In this document: positions 9,735-18,897 of the stretch, piece after piece
Numbering within the stretch: the stretch's first letter is position 1
Layout: every line of letters starts with the position of its first letter
Source: DAISKN01 sp963716925
GTDB lineage: Bacteria; Acidobacteriota; Vicinamibacteria; Marinacidobacterales; SMYC01
DNA length: 64,000 nt
Direction: 5' to 3'
NCBI GenBank assembly: GCA_963716925.1
Contig: CAVQUX010000010.1
Span: 1,426,001 to 1,490,000 of the forward strand
Program-made: the position numbers and the translations under genes
The notes under the pieces: generated by a model
Told to the model about the DNA's origin: nothing
The model's database searches: none
The model's input: the letters and a program-made list of their open reading frames with translations, nothing else

Positions 9735-11888
9735 CTAGAAGCGGAACACCGTGCTCACCGCGATGCGCCTCGGCGTCAACCGGTAGTACTGGGCGTCTCC
9801 GAGCTCGCTCTCCGAGACCGGGGGCCGGGTGTCGTTCAGGTTCTGGGCGTCGAGGCGGAGGTCCCAGTGCTCCGCCCGGTAACCGATGCCGCCGCCGAAG
9901 GTCGCATAGGCGTCCGCGAGCGCGGTGTTGCGTTTGTTCAGGTACCGGTCTCCGACCACGTTGAGCCCCGCGTTCGCGATGAGACCGTGGCGCGGCGCGT
10001 AGACGACTCCGCAGGAAGCGAGGTGATGCGGAGACATCTCGAGCCGGCGGCCTTCGAGCTGGGTTGGAACGCCGTCGAACTCCGTCAGGTAGTCCGTGAA
10101 CCGGGCGTCGTGGTATCCGTACGTGCCGCGCAGGCTCCAGTGGCGAGGCAGCTCGTAACCGAGCGCGAAATCGACGCCCTTGAAGCGCTGGTTTCCGCCG
10201 TTCGTCAGCGACGGGAGCCCGTTCACCACTTGCGCGATGACCAGGTTCTCGAAGTCCATGAGGAACCCCATGACTTCGTAGCTCATCCGCGCGCCGAGCA
10301 ACCGCCCTTTCAACCCGAGCTCGTAACTGACCGCGGTCTCCGGCTCGAGAAGCCCCTCCCCTTCGCCCTCCGCTCCCTCCTCGGCGAGGCCGAAGTCGAA
10401 AGCAGCGGGCTTGAAGGTGTTCCTGTACACCGCCACCAGGCGCAGCCAGTCGGCGCCGCTCTGCCACGCGGTGAAAGCCGTGCCCACGCTACCGCTCAAT
10501 CGCGTGTTCTCCTGGTGGTTCCTTTCCTCCTCCGCGGGGTTGCGGATCCCTGCCTCTTCCGCGCCCTCTCGCTCCTCGTCCGTGCGGTTCAGGCGCACCC
10601 CCGCTTCGAGACGCAGGCGCTCGACAGGGTACCATTCGCCGAAGGTATAGAGGCCGAGGAAGTCCCTCCGATCGTCGACGCCCAGGTCGAGATCTTCCGG
10701 CTCGACCACGGGCGTCGCCGTATCTCCCGAGAGCGGCGCGAAGTAATCGAAGTCCGCTCCCTTGGCGTCGCCGTTTCCATGGATGTAGTCGACTCCGGCG
10801 AGAACCTTCCAGTCGGGAGAGCTCGACCAGGCGAGGTGGGTATCGGCGTAGAGGTCGAGAGTGTCGATGTTCTCCCGGATGCCGCGCGCGTTGGGAACGG
10901 CCGGGTCGTCTTCGAGAGAGCTCAGAAACCCGCGAAAGATCCGCTGCTCCGAGGAAGCAGCCTGCACCGTCGTGTACCAGTTTGCGCCCCCGAGCGGGCG
11001 ATCGTAGCCGGTCGAGACCGAAAAACGATTCTCGTTCAGGAACGCCCCGTCCGGGTTGTGGTTGGCGTCGAGGGGAACGTCCCCGGATAGAGAACCGCCC
11101 TCTCTCGGATGGGGGCTCGCGGGACCCTGATCGAGGAAGGTGAGATCGAAGTCGAACCGGAGCTGCCCCACGCCGAGGGCCCTCGCGTTCCGCCAGAGCA
11201 GGTGGCTCTTGCGGAACGAGGTACGCTCGTCCCGATAACCCTGTCGCTGAAAATCGACGGCGAGGCTCGAGGAGAAACCCGCCCATCGGGGGAGCGCGCT
11301 CGTGAATGCCGCCCCTCCGCTTTCGAAGCTCCCCCCGTTGAGGAGCAGCTCACGGCGCGCGGACCCGGCGGCGCGATGCACGATCTGGATCACTCCCACG
11401 AACGACGTCGCGCCATACATGACGGGAGCCGCGCCGCGCTGAACCTCGATGCGCTCGACGTCGTTGAGATTGATGGTGGAGAGGGCCGGATTGTAGGCGC
11501 CTCCCCAGGGAACGCCGTCGACCACCAGCAGGAACGCGTCGAACTCGCGCAGGCCCCAGAACTCGGGGACGTAAGAGGCGGGTCCGCCGTCCCCTCCGGG
11601 AGAGATGTCCACGCCGGCCGCAAGGGCTAGCGCGCTCCTCAAGTCGGTCGCGCCCCGGTCGACGAGATCCTGAGCAGAAAATACTTCGATCGCGTCCGGG
11701 GTCTCGGCCGCGGGCTCTTCAATCCGCGTCGCCGTAACCTGGACGTACTCCTCGTGGGTCAGGGCTTGTTGTTCCTCCGTACGCTGTTCTTCCTGAGTCG
11801 CGGTCCGGTCGGAATTCGACTGCGCCCATGCCGTCGAGTCGACGACGACGAGTGCACCCAGTACCAGGCGGTGGAATCGTCCGGCCAT
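9735..11888 (-). CDS. TonB-dependent outer membrane receptor, 717 aa
   Basis: The product has a signal peptide (ending near AWAQS), then a plug domain (EEYVQVTATRIEEP, DAIEVFSAQDLVDRGATDL, VERIEVQRGAAPVMYG) and a long beta-barrel finishing in phenylalanine (STVFRF), the usual outer-membrane assembly signal. ATG at 11888 is preferred over an adjacent GTG at 11891 because a GGAGGAGGG ribosome binding site lies 6 bp upstream of it. Length is normal for the family. Receptors of this type import iron chelates, cobalamin, nickel or oligosaccharides with TonB energy; nothing here fixes the ligand. No siderophore or TonB gene is adjacent. The leader contains a strong potential RNA hairpin. Confidence 0.93.
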   Translation of the reverse strand: MAGRFHRLVLGALVVVDSTAWAQSNSDRTATQEEQRTEEQQALTHEEYVQVTATRIEEPAAETPDAIEVFSAQDLVDRGATDLRSALALAAGVDISPGGDGGPASYVPEFWGLREFDAFLLVVDGVPWGGAYNPALSTINLNDVERIEVQRGAAPVMYGATSFVGVIQIVHRAAGSARRELLLNGGSFESGGAAFTSALPRWAGFSSSLAVDFQRQGYRDERTSFRKSHLLWRNARALGVGQLRFDFDLTFLDQGPASPHPREGGSLSGDVPLDANHNPDGAFLNENRFSVSTGYDRPLGGANWYTTVQAASSEQRIFRGFLSSLEDDPAVPNARGIRENIDTLDLYADTHLAWSSSPDWKVLAGVDYIHGNGDAKGADFDYFAPLSGDTATPVVEPEDLDLGVDDRRDFLGLYTFGEWYPVERLRLEAGVRLNRTDEEREGAEEAGIRNPAEEERNHQENTRLSGSVGTAFTAWQSGADWLRLVAVYRNTFKPAAFDFGLAEEGAEGEGEGLLEPETAVSYELGLKGRLLGARMSYEVMGFLMDFENLVIAQVVNGLPSLTNGGNQRFKGVDFALGYELPRHWSLRGTYGYHDARFTDYLTEFDGVPTQLEGRRLEMSPHHLASCGVVYAPRHGLIANAGLNVVGDRYLNKRNTALADAYATFGGGIGYRAEHWDLRLDAQNLNDTRPPVSESELGDAQYYRLTPRRIAVSTVFRF

Positions 11889-11917
11889 CACGTCCCTCCT
11901 CCGTGCCGGTTGGTTTC

Positions 11918-11978
11918 AGGCCGCCGTATCGTACGCCGCGGTAGGACCTACTACCACGGCTCGTAGTTCCGGCGGCCT
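11918..11978 (-). promoter_or_regulatory. Structured leader of the TonB receptor mRNA, candidate cis-acting RNA
   Basis: An 8-bp outer stem pairs 11918-11925 with 11971-11978 (AGGCCGCC/GGCGGCCT). Inside it a 10-bp stem with one mismatch pairs 11935-11944 with 11951-11960 around a 6-base loop. On the minus strand this lies 30 bp upstream of the receptor start, just before its ribosome binding site. On the plus strand the outer stem is followed by TTTCGTTTTT, so it could instead act as a terminator. I do not recognise a known riboswitch. Confidence 0.4.
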
Positions 11979-12163
11979 TTCGTTTTTGGAACGGACAGCG
12001 AACAGCACAACTGTAGCTGGCTCTCGGATCCCGGATGGTCGCCGCCGAGAGCCGGTGGAATCCTTCCCGGCTTCGTTTGACTACAGGGCGTATCCGCGGG
12101 ACGAGAATCCGCGGAAGATCCCCACTTCCCATGGTAGGCTCGCGCAGCGAGGAGCCTGCGATT

Positions 12164-13747
12164 TTGGAGTGGGTGAAGGGAATCCTGGAACAGTCGCCGC
12201 TGCTCGCGCTCTTTGCGGCCATCGGGATTGGCTACGCGCTGGGGCAGATTTCGATTGCCGGGTTCTCCCTCGGCGTAGGCGCGGTGCTGTTCGCGGGTCT
12301 CGGGATTGGCGCCCTCGCGCCCGGATCCGTGCCGCCGGGCCTGGTGAATTCCATCGGCCTCGCGATGTTCCTCTACGGCGTGGGCATTCAGTACGGCCGC
12401 GCCTTCTTCGCGGGCTTGCGCGGGCCCGGTTTGATCTGGAACCTGCTTGGAGCCGCGGGGGTCTTCGCCTCGCTGGCGGCGGCGCTGATGCTGGGCCGGA
12501 CGTTCGGCGTCGCCCCTGAGCATTCGGTGGGCCTGTTTGCAGGGGGGCTGACCAGCACTCCTGCACTGCAAGCGGCCATCGATGCCGCGGGAAACCGCGA
12601 CCCTGCGGTTGGTTACTCGGTGGCCTATCCCCTCGGCGTGGTGGGACCCATCCTGTGCCTCTTCGTCTTTACACGCCTTCTCCAGCCACGGGTGGCGCCG
12701 GCGCCCGCGCCGCCGCGTCCCATCGAGATCACGCTGGAAGGCGTCGAGAGCATCACCGTGGCGGAGTTGACGGACCAACTGCCCCCAGGCGTTCACCTGG
12801 CCGCCATACGTCACGCCGGCGCCAGTCGGTTGCCCGATCCGCTTGCGCGTGTCGGCGCGGGTGACGGGGTATTGCTGTACGGCGAGCCCGAGCAGCTGGA
12901 GCAGGCGCGGAGGGTGCTCGGCCGCGTGGACCCCGGCCGGTTCGTGAAGGATCGGAGCGCCCTCGACGTGGTGCGCGTCTTCGTGTCGCGCCCGGCGCTG
13001 GTGGGCACGGCCATTGGCCAGTTGCCGTTTCCCGACGGCATCATCGCCAACATCACCGAGGTGAGGCGCGGTGACGCCCTGCTCATGCCGGCGAGCGACC
13101 TCGTGCTGGAATACGGCGACCGTGTGGGCGCGATTGTTCCGCGCGAGTCGATTCCCGACGTGCGCGCGTTCTTCGGCGACTCGCTGAAGTCGACGGCCGA
13201 GTTCTCCTACGTCTCCGTGGGCCTGGGCATGTCGCTCGGTGTGCTGCTGGGGCTCATCAAGTTCCCCCTCCCGGGGTTGGGCACGTTCTCGCTCGGCCTC
13301 GCCGGTGGACCCTTGCTGGTGGCGCTGGTGCTGGGGAGGGTCGGGCGGAGCGGCTCGTTGTCGTGGCACATGCCCCTGGCCGCCAACCTCACGCTTCGCA
13401 GCTTCGGGCTGACGCTCTTTCTCGCCGCAGTCGGCATAGGGTCGGGTGCACCCTTCGTCCAGACGGTCTCTACCGCAGGGGCGATGTTCCTCGCGCTGGG
13501 GACCGCCACCGTTCTGGCCGGCTTCCTGGTGGTTATGGCGCTCGGGCAGTACGCCTTGCGCATGTCCACCGACGATCTGTTCGGCGTGGTGTCGGGCACG
13601 GCCGGCAATCCGGCCATCCTGGCCTACGCCAACCAGGCGGTGAAGAGTGACCGGCTCGATATCGCCTTCGCCACCGTGTATCCGTCGACGACGATCCTGA
13701 AGATCCTCTGCGCGCAGGTGGCGATGAGCCTGCTCGCGGGCCCGTGA
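12164..13747 (+). CDS. Aspartate:alanine exchanger (AspT/YidE) family transporter
   Basis: The product is about 527 aa with two repeats of a five- to six-helix membrane unit (AAE transporter domains). They are separated by two RCK_C/TrkA_C-like cytoplasmic domains (about residues 190-350, with IAGxx-like and LEYGDRVGAIVPRE segments). Each membrane repeat carries the family phrase of a GxGxxxG-rich first helix and a conserved later one (GLFAGGLTSTPALQAA and GVVSGTAGNPAILAYA). I chose a TTG start because GAGGAG lies 9 bp upstream; an in-frame ATG at 12131 has no ribosome binding site. The family exchanges amino or dicarboxylic acids across the inner membrane; the substrate here is unproved. It is divergent from the TonB receptor. 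Confidence 0.85.
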   Translation: MEWVKGILEQSPLLALFAAIGIGYALGQISIAGFSLGVGAVLFAGLGIGALAPGSVPPGLVNSIGLAMFLYGVGIQYGRAFFAGLRGPGLIWNLLGAAGVFASLAAALMLGRTFGVAPEHSVGLFAGGLTSTPALQAAIDAAGNRDPAVGYSVAYPLGVVGPILCLFVFTRLLQPRVAPAPAPPRPIEITLEGVESITVAELTDQLPPGVHLAAIRHAGASRLPDPLARVGAGDGVLLYGEPEQLEQARRVLGRVDPGRFVKDRSALDVVRVFVSRPALVGTAIGQLPFPDGIIANITEVRRGDALLMPASDLVLEYGDRVGAIVPRESIPDVRAFFGDSLKSTAEFSYVSVGLGMSLGVLLGLIKFPLPGLGTFSLGLAGGPLLVALVLGRVGRSGSLSWHMPLAANLTLRSFGLTLFLAAVGIGSGAPFVQTVSTAGAMFLALGTATVLAGFLVVMALGQYALRMSTDDLFGVVSGTAGNPAILAYANQAVKSDRLDIAFATVYPSTTILKILCAQVAMSLLAGP

Positions 13748-13765
13748 CTGCCGAAGGCGTATGAA

Positions 13766-14032
13766 TCACTTCCCATCGGGCAGAAGCCCGCTGGTCTCGA
13801 GAAAATCTGCGAACATTCCCGCCTTGAGGCGCGATCCCTCGTCCGTATTGTGGACGGCGCCGACGTAGAGCTCCGGGTTGCTGGGAAACAGTTTGGCAAA
13901 GTCGAAAACCGGTACGTCGAGCTCCTGGCCGTTTTCTTCATTCCAGCAACGATCCGCGATTCTTTGCCCTTCAGGCGAGCTTCTCCCCGCGACGGACGCC
14001 TTTTCTGGTCGGTGGTACCCGCCCAGGCGCAA
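13766..14032 (-). pseudogene. C-terminal remnant of an SGNH/GDSL-type hydrolase
   Basis: The 88-codon frame ends with DVPVFDFAKLFPSNPELY and VHNTDEGSRLKAGMFADFL. That matches the C-terminal end of SGNH hydrolases, where the catalytic His sits in a D-x-V-H-x-T-x-x-G segment. Here the His is present but the Asp two residues before Val is replaced by Gly or Ala. The N-terminal block with the GDS serine is absent, and nothing upstream in any frame supplies it. It converges on the AspT gene. I call it a fragment rather than a functional gene; the family assignment is from motif resemblance only. Confidence 0.5.
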
Positions 14033-14228
14033 AGAATCCGCTCTTATCTCCTCGCCATGGCCTGCAGGCGTCAGTCAAGTTGCGGGACGGGAGTCAAGCG
14101 GGCTTGTACAAATGCTCGAAGTCCCTTAACCTTCCGCGCAACCGGCAGGGAACCGAAAAACGCATCTGCACCCTGCTCCAGGCGTCCATACGAATCTCCG
14201 GCGCCTGATGCACGTAGAAGGAGAACTT

Positions 14229-15275
14229 ATGATCCGGAAGCGCTTCGTCCCCCCACTCAGCATCGTTCCGACCTTCCTGCTCTTCTTGTCCGCTCACGCC
14301 GCGATGGGACAGCCGGGCGACGAGCTCGGGATGGCGAAAGAGCTCGGGCCCGCCACCTGGGCGCGCTGCGCGGAGCACCTCTCGAATCCGAAAGCGAAAG
14401 CGTACGAGATTTCTCACGTGCGATCGAACACGATGCCGCTTTCTCCCTTCGCTGGTCCCCTCACGATGACGTACCTCCCCACGGGCGGCCTTCCGGGATC
14501 GAAACAGGTCTTCAACATGGAAGTGCTGAACGAGAACGCGAACCCCGGCCAGCAAGGGACGCAGTTCGACGCCCTCGGGCATTTCGGCTACCTCGACAAC
14601 GCCTGGGACGGCACGCCGCCCACTCCGGTCGAAGGCGCTCACTATTACGGCGGGTTCACACAGAAGGACGTGAAGCCGGAGCCGGGCTCGCCTCTCCTCA
14701 AGCTGGGCCTCGAGAAGGTCCGTCCGATCGTCACCACCGCGATTCTCCTCGATGCCAGAAAACACGTGGGGAAGGGACAGGCGATGAGGGCCGGCGAGGT
14801 CGTGACCCCGCAGCACATCGAAGGCATGCTGGAGGCCCAGGGGTTGCGCAAAAGGGGCATCCTCCCGGGCGACGTGGTGTACGTGTATACCGGCTGGAGC
14901 GAGCGCTATCAGGACCCGGACACAGACAAGGTGTACTACAGCATGGCTCCCGGACTTTCCTACGAGTCGGCGAAGTACCTCGGCGACAAGCGCGTGGTGG
15001 CGGTCGGCCTCGACACGCCGTTCATCGACGCCGTTGCGGATGGACAGCTCGCGGGCAAGGTGGGGCCTCCGCCGGGTACACCGACCGGGATGACGTTTGC
15101 CGCTCACCACTACTTTCTGACGCAGGCAGGAGTCCATCACATCGAGAACGCGAAGCTCGACGAGCTGGCACGCGACCAGGTCTCGACGTCGTGCACCATC
15201 ATCCTGCCCCTTCGCGATAAGGGCGCGGCCGGATCGGCGATCCGTCCGGTGGCCATCGGCGCTCCCGCCCGCTAG
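14229..15275 (+). CDS. Cyclase family protein (kynurenine formamidase-like metal hydrolase)
   Basis: The 348 aa product has an N-terminal signal (LLFLSAHAAMG) and a cyclase domain (PF04199). The family metal motif HxGTHxDxxxH appears in a variant form, QQGTQFDALGHFG. More downstream family features are GDVVYVYTGWSERY and VGLDTPFIDAV. The ATG at 14229 has AAGGAGAA 6 bp upstream; an ATG 21 bp earlier lacks one. Relatives hydrolyse cyclic amides, formyl-kynurenine or isatin, and this longer secreted variant group is largely uncharacterised. It is a single gene with no clear operon partner. Loss of two of the usual histidines may mean a changed metal site. Confidence 0.85.
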   Translation: MIRKRFVPPLSIVPTFLLFLSAHAAMGQPGDELGMAKELGPATWARCAEHLSNPKAKAYEISHVRSNTMPLSPFAGPLTMTYLPTGGLPGSKQVFNMEVLNENANPGQQGTQFDALGHFGYLDNAWDGTPPTPVEGAHYYGGFTQKDVKPEPGSPLLKLGLEKVRPIVTTAILLDARKHVGKGQAMRAGEVVTPQHIEGMLEAQGLRKRGILPGDVVYVYTGWSERYQDPDTDKVYYSMAPGLSYESAKYLGDKRVVAVGLDTPFIDAVADGQLAGKVGPPPGTPTGMTFAAHHYFLTQAGVHHIENAKLDELARDQVSTSCTIILPLRDKGAAGSAIRPVAIGAPAR

Positions 15276-15401
15276 CTGCTGCAGGGACGCCGGCGACGAA
15301 CGCGCCGTTTCGTCCAGGAGGCCAAGGCGGCCTCTGGTTCTTCATCGGTTCCCAGAGGATACAATCCTGTCCTCGCATCGGCGTGGAAGAAGGGTGAACG
15401 G

Positions 15402-16691
15402 TTGAAGACTCTGTTGCGGATCGGCATACCCACGATCGTGGTTCTGATCCTGTGGATTGGCGGCGTGGTTCTCGGAACGCTCGAGGGGTGGTGGCGCGAG
15501 CCGCTCGCGCCTCGCGGTGACCCCCGGGCCTTCATGGATGCCGCTACCGAGCTCCTCGATAGGAATCACTCGGGAAACGCGGTCCTGGCTCTGATCGAGG
15601 ACGGTTCGGTCTACGGCGAGCACGCCGTCTCCGTCGGCGACCCGGTGGACCGGGACACTGTGTTCCAGGTCGCGTCTCTGAGCAAGTGGATCACGGCCTG
15701 GGGCGTCATGGCCCTGGTCGAAGAGGGGAGACTCGACCTCGATGCCCCGGTCGGCGAATATCTCACGCGGTGGAAGCTTCCGGAGAGCGGATTCGATCAT
15801 CGTGGAGTGACCGCCCGGCGGCTCCTGAGTCATACCGCCGGATTGACCGACGGGCTCGGCTACGCGGGTTTCGAACCGGGAACGCCCGTGCAGACGCTGG
15901 AAGAATCTCTGACCCGAACCGCCGACGCCTCGCCCGGAGCGAGTGGAGTGGTGCGGGTGGGCTACGAGCCGGGCACCGAATGGCGCTATTCGGGGGGCGG
16001 CTATACGCTGTTGCAGCTCCTGATCGAAGAGGTGACCGGGGAATCGTTCGAGGCCTACATGCAGCGAGCCGTTTTCCAGCCGCTAGCGATGTCCCACTCC
16101 TCTTTCCAGTGGACCCCGGGTCACGGAACGCAGCTCGCCACCTTCTACGATCGAAACTCGAAAGCGGCGACCCACTACCGGTTCACCGCCCTGGCCGCGG
16201 CGTCGCTTTACACCTCGGTCTCGGACTTGACGCGCTTCGTCCAGGCCCACCTCCCGGGAGAGGATGGCGAGGCGGTCGGGCGCGGCGTTCTCGAGCGCGA
16301 GACCATCGAAGAGATGTGGCGCCCCCATGCGTCGCAGATGGGTCAGGACATCTGGGGATTGGGCGTCATTCTTTATGCGAGCAACGAAGAAGGGGGCTTC
16401 GTCGTCGGCCATGACGGCAACAACGAGCCGGCGATCAACACCGCCGCACGCTTCAATCCCGCGACCGGCAACGGGATCGTGATGCTGGAGACGGGCGACC
16501 CCCTCCTCGCGACGACGGTCGCCGGCGAGTGGGCGTTCTGGGAGACCGGGAACGTGGATCTCCTGACGATCACGATGAGCGCGCCTCGGATGTTCCGTAC
16601 CGTCGCTTTCGGCAGCCTCGCCATTGTGCTCGCCGGCCTTCTCGCCGCCTGGAGGTCGCGCCGCGCCTCGTCTCGACCGGGTCCCGCTTGA
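15402..16691 (+). CDS. Class C beta-lactamase-family serine hydrolase with membrane anchors
   Basis: The 429 aa product starts with TTG (GAAGAAGGG about 9 bp upstream). It has an N-terminal helix, a beta-lactamase/penicillin-binding domain and a C-terminal helix near 400-420. The catalytic SxxK is SLSK within FQVASLSKW, the second motif is YSGGGY in the YxN position, and HDGNN occupies the KTG/HxG position. These are typical of the broad PF00144 family, which includes esterases and D-Ala peptidases. The two membrane segments suggest the domain lies in the periplasm, tethered to the inner membrane. True beta-lactamase activity is unlikely to be its main job. Confidence 0.87.
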   Translation: MKTLLRIGIPTIVVLILWIGGVVLGTLEGWWREPLAPRGDPRAFMDAATELLDRNHSGNAVLALIEDGSVYGEHAVSVGDPVDRDTVFQVASLSKWITAWGVMALVEEGRLDLDAPVGEYLTRWKLPESGFDHRGVTARRLLSHTAGLTDGLGYAGFEPGTPVQTLEESLTRTADASPGASGVVRVGYEPGTEWRYSGGGYTLLQLLIEEVTGESFEAYMQRAVFQPLAMSHSSFQWTPGHGTQLATFYDRNSKAATHYRFTALAAASLYTSVSDLTRFVQAHLPGEDGEAVGRGVLERETIEEMWRPHASQMGQDIWGLGVILYASNEEGGFVVGHDGNNEPAINTAARFNPATGNGIVMLETGDPLLATTVAGEWAFWETGNVDLLTITMSAPRMFRTVAFGSLAIVLAGLLAAWRSRRASSRPGPA

Positions 16692-16784
16692 TGTTCCGGG
16701 ATGGCCGGACTTGGCGGCCTGGACCGCGTCGATCGAGAGCGTGCGGATCGTGTTGACGGCGAGCTGGGACCCTCTTGTCTTCGG

Positions 16785-17474
16785 TCATGACTTCTCTCCA
16801 TCGGCGGAGCGGTCGGCCAGCACCAGCGCCTGGTCCTGACTCACGCGTCCCGCCGGAATCGATGCATCGGCCGCGCGCAATCGGGGCAGCATCGCGGCTT
16901 TGTCCGCTCCGGTCACGAGCCACAGAATGCGCCGCGAGCGGTTGAGCATCGGATACGTCAACGTCATACGTCGCCTCTTCATGTACACACCGGTGATCGC
17001 GACGTCCTTGTCGACGACGTTCAGAACGGAATCGTCGGGCACCAGAGAGGCGGTATGGCCGTCCGGGCCGAGTCCCAGGTGCAGGAGATCGATCACCGGT
17101 GGCGTGCCGCCAATCTGCTCGAGCGTCCGCGCATAACCGCGGGCGCCGGCCTCGAGATCGGCCTGCTCCACCGGCATGGCGTGCAGATGGTCCTGGGTCA
17201 GCGGTGCAGTCCCAAGGCTCTCCCTCAGGTGGGTGAGGTTACGGTCGGGATCGCCGGCGGGGGCCACGCGCTCGTCCACCTGGACCACGTGCACGCCCGT
17301 CCACGGCAAATCCTCGCCAGCGACGAGACGCAGCATGCGCCACGGCGTGCGGCCGCCGCTGACGGCCACGATGAACCGCCCGCGCGCCGCCACAGCGGCA
17401 CGCGCCTCGGCTGCGATCACTTTCACGGCCTCTTGCGCGACGGCTTCGGCGTCCGCGAGGATGCGGGTCTCCAT
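16785..17474 (-). CDS. pgl: 6-phosphogluconolactonase
   Basis: The 229 aa product is a complete DevB/Pgl-type lactonase: VSGGRTPWRML near the N-terminus, VDERVAPAGDPDRN, LHLGLGPDGHTASLVPDD and a C-terminal IPAGRVSQ segment. It hydrolyses 6-phosphogluconolactone in the oxidative pentose phosphate pathway in the cytoplasm. The ATG at 17474 is 12 bp after the end of the shortened zwf, and gnd precedes that, so the gene order gnd-zwf-pgl forms one operon read leftward. Retention of an intact pgl beside a broken zwf is odd unless the zwf break is an assembly fault or a second zwf exists. Confidence 0.93.
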   Translation of the reverse strand: METRILADAEAVAQEAVKVIAAEARAAVAARGRFIVAVSGGRTPWRMLRLVAGEDLPWTGVHVVQVDERVAPAGDPDRNLTHLRESLGTAPLTQDHLHAMPVEQADLEAGARGYARTLEQIGGTPPVIDLLHLGLGPDGHTASLVPDDSVLNVVDKDVAITGVYMKRRRMTLTYPMLNRSRRILWLVTGADKAAMLPRLRAADASIPAGRVSQDQALVLADRSADGEKS

Positions 17475-17485
17475 GATGGGTCTCC

Positions 17486-17860
17486 CTAGCGGCTCACCAC
17501 CGGGTCCTGCCACCCGCCGGGCGGCGTCACCCGCTCGATCTCTCTGGGTCCCCACGTCCGCCCAGCTCCTTCCCGGATCGCGGCGAACGTGGCGGGGTCG
17601 TTGTAGTCGCCGTCGACGTAGCGAAGCTGTCTCGACAGCTTCGCGAACGCGGACCGGTCGAGGCCGCCGTGCTTCTCGAGGCTGTCCTTCGCGCGGGCCT
17701 TCATCTGGTCGAGGGTCCATCCCGCCTTGGCGACACCGATGACCGGCACGTCGAAGTGTCCCCGCTTCACCATCGCCGAAAGCGACGGGAAGATCTTCCT
17801 GTAGGCGAGATCGCCCGTGGCCCCGAAGAAGACCAGGGCGTCCGACCGAGGAGCGCTCAT
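17486..17860 (-). pseudogene. zwf: Glucose-6-phosphate dehydrogenase with central deletion
   Basis: The 124-codon frame begins as a clear G6PD: LVFFGATGDLAYRKIFPSL is the NADP-binding Rossmann start and YVDGDYNDPATFAAI the next conserved block. It then jumps to what looks like the extreme C-terminus of the same family (RTWGPREIERV, GGWQDP). Normal G6PD is about 480 aa, so roughly 350 residues, including the catalytic and substrate-binding part, are missing at a junction near 17580-17600. The reading frame is preserved across the junction. It is flanked at operon spacing by gnd (10 bp) and pgl (12 bp). It could be a true internal deletion or a collapsed assembly; as written it cannot be active. 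Confidence 0.8.
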
Positions 17861-17870
17861 GGGTTGCTCC

Positions 17871-18897
17871 TCACTTCGCCGGCTTCTCGTGATGCCCGCC
17901 GAACTCGAACCGCATCGCCGACAGCAACTTGTTCTGGAACTCCGCCTCGCCGCGCGACGAGAACCGCTGGTATAAGGAGGCGGTGAGAACGTCCGCCGGC
18001 GTTCCCTGATCGATGGCCGCGAGGATGGTCCAGCGCCCCTCGCCCGAATCCGACACGCGTCCCGAGAAGTTCTCGAGCTCCGGCGACTTGGCGAGGGCGC
18101 TCGCCGTCAGGTCGAGGAGCCACGAGGCGACGACGCTTCCGCGGCGCCAGACCTCCGCGATGTCCGGGAGGTTGAACTCGTACTGGTAGTGCTCCGGGTT
18201 TCGGAGCGGCGTCGTTTCGGCGTCCACCTCGCGTCCCCCTTTGCCCCCTTTGACCAACGTTGGCGTGCTTCAGGATGTTGAGGCCCTCGGCGTAGGCCGC
18301 CATGAGGCCGTACTCGATGCCGTTGTGCACCATCTTGACGAAGTGGCCGGCGCCGTTCGGGCCGCAGTGCAGATACCCCTCTTCGGCCGTGCCGCGAATG
18401 CCCTCGCGTCCGGGCGTCGGGTCGACGTCGCCGCGACCGGGGGCAAGGCGCCTGAAGATCGGGTCGAGGTGCTTCACGACCGCAGGCTCTCCGCCGATCA
18501 TCATGCAGTAGCCCCGCTCGAGCCCCCAGACACCGCCGCTCGTGCCGACGTCCGCGTAGTGGATGCCGTTTGCGGCCAGCTCCTTCGCCCGCCGGATGTC
18601 GTCCACGTAGTAGGAATTTCCGCCATCGATCAGGATGTCTCCCTTCTCGAGATGCGGCAGGAGATCGGCGATCGCCCGGTCCACGACTCCCGCCGGCACC
18701 ATCAGCCAGATCGCGCGCGGCTTCGAGAGCTTCTTGACGAAGTCCGCCTGCGACGACGCGCCGACGGCCTTCTCCTTCACGAGATCCGCCACCGCCTTCG
18801 GTGACATGTCGAAGACGACACACTCGTGGCCGCCGCCGATCAGCCGGCGCACCATGTTCGCCCCCATCCGTCCCAGTCCAATCATTCCGAGTTGCAT
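17871..18897 (-). CDS. gnd: 6-phosphogluconate dehydrogenase, short (GndA/YqeC) type, one frame break
   Basis: The product is about 341 aa. The NAD(P) fold starts with GMIGLGRMGANM, followed by LIDGGNSYYVDDIRRA, VGTSGGVWGLERGYCMMIGG and the substrate-binding HCGPNGAGHFVKMVHNGIEYG. The frame changes near 18250-18262, inside a repeated CAAAGGGGG stretch. Upstream the product reads LKHANVG, downstream KGGREVDAETTPLRNPEHY, consistent with one extra base. The length fits the shorter, often NAD-preferring class of about 300-340 aa. It oxidatively decarboxylates 6-phosphogluconate to ribulose-5-phosphate. First gene of the gnd-zwf-pgl operon. Confidence 0.88.

Noticed and set aside
11963..11972. CTCGTAGTTCC in the TonB receptor leader as a half-site of the palindrome
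   Set aside because: Only seven to nine bases match and there is no right arm or flank; within GC-rich DNA this can arise by chance.
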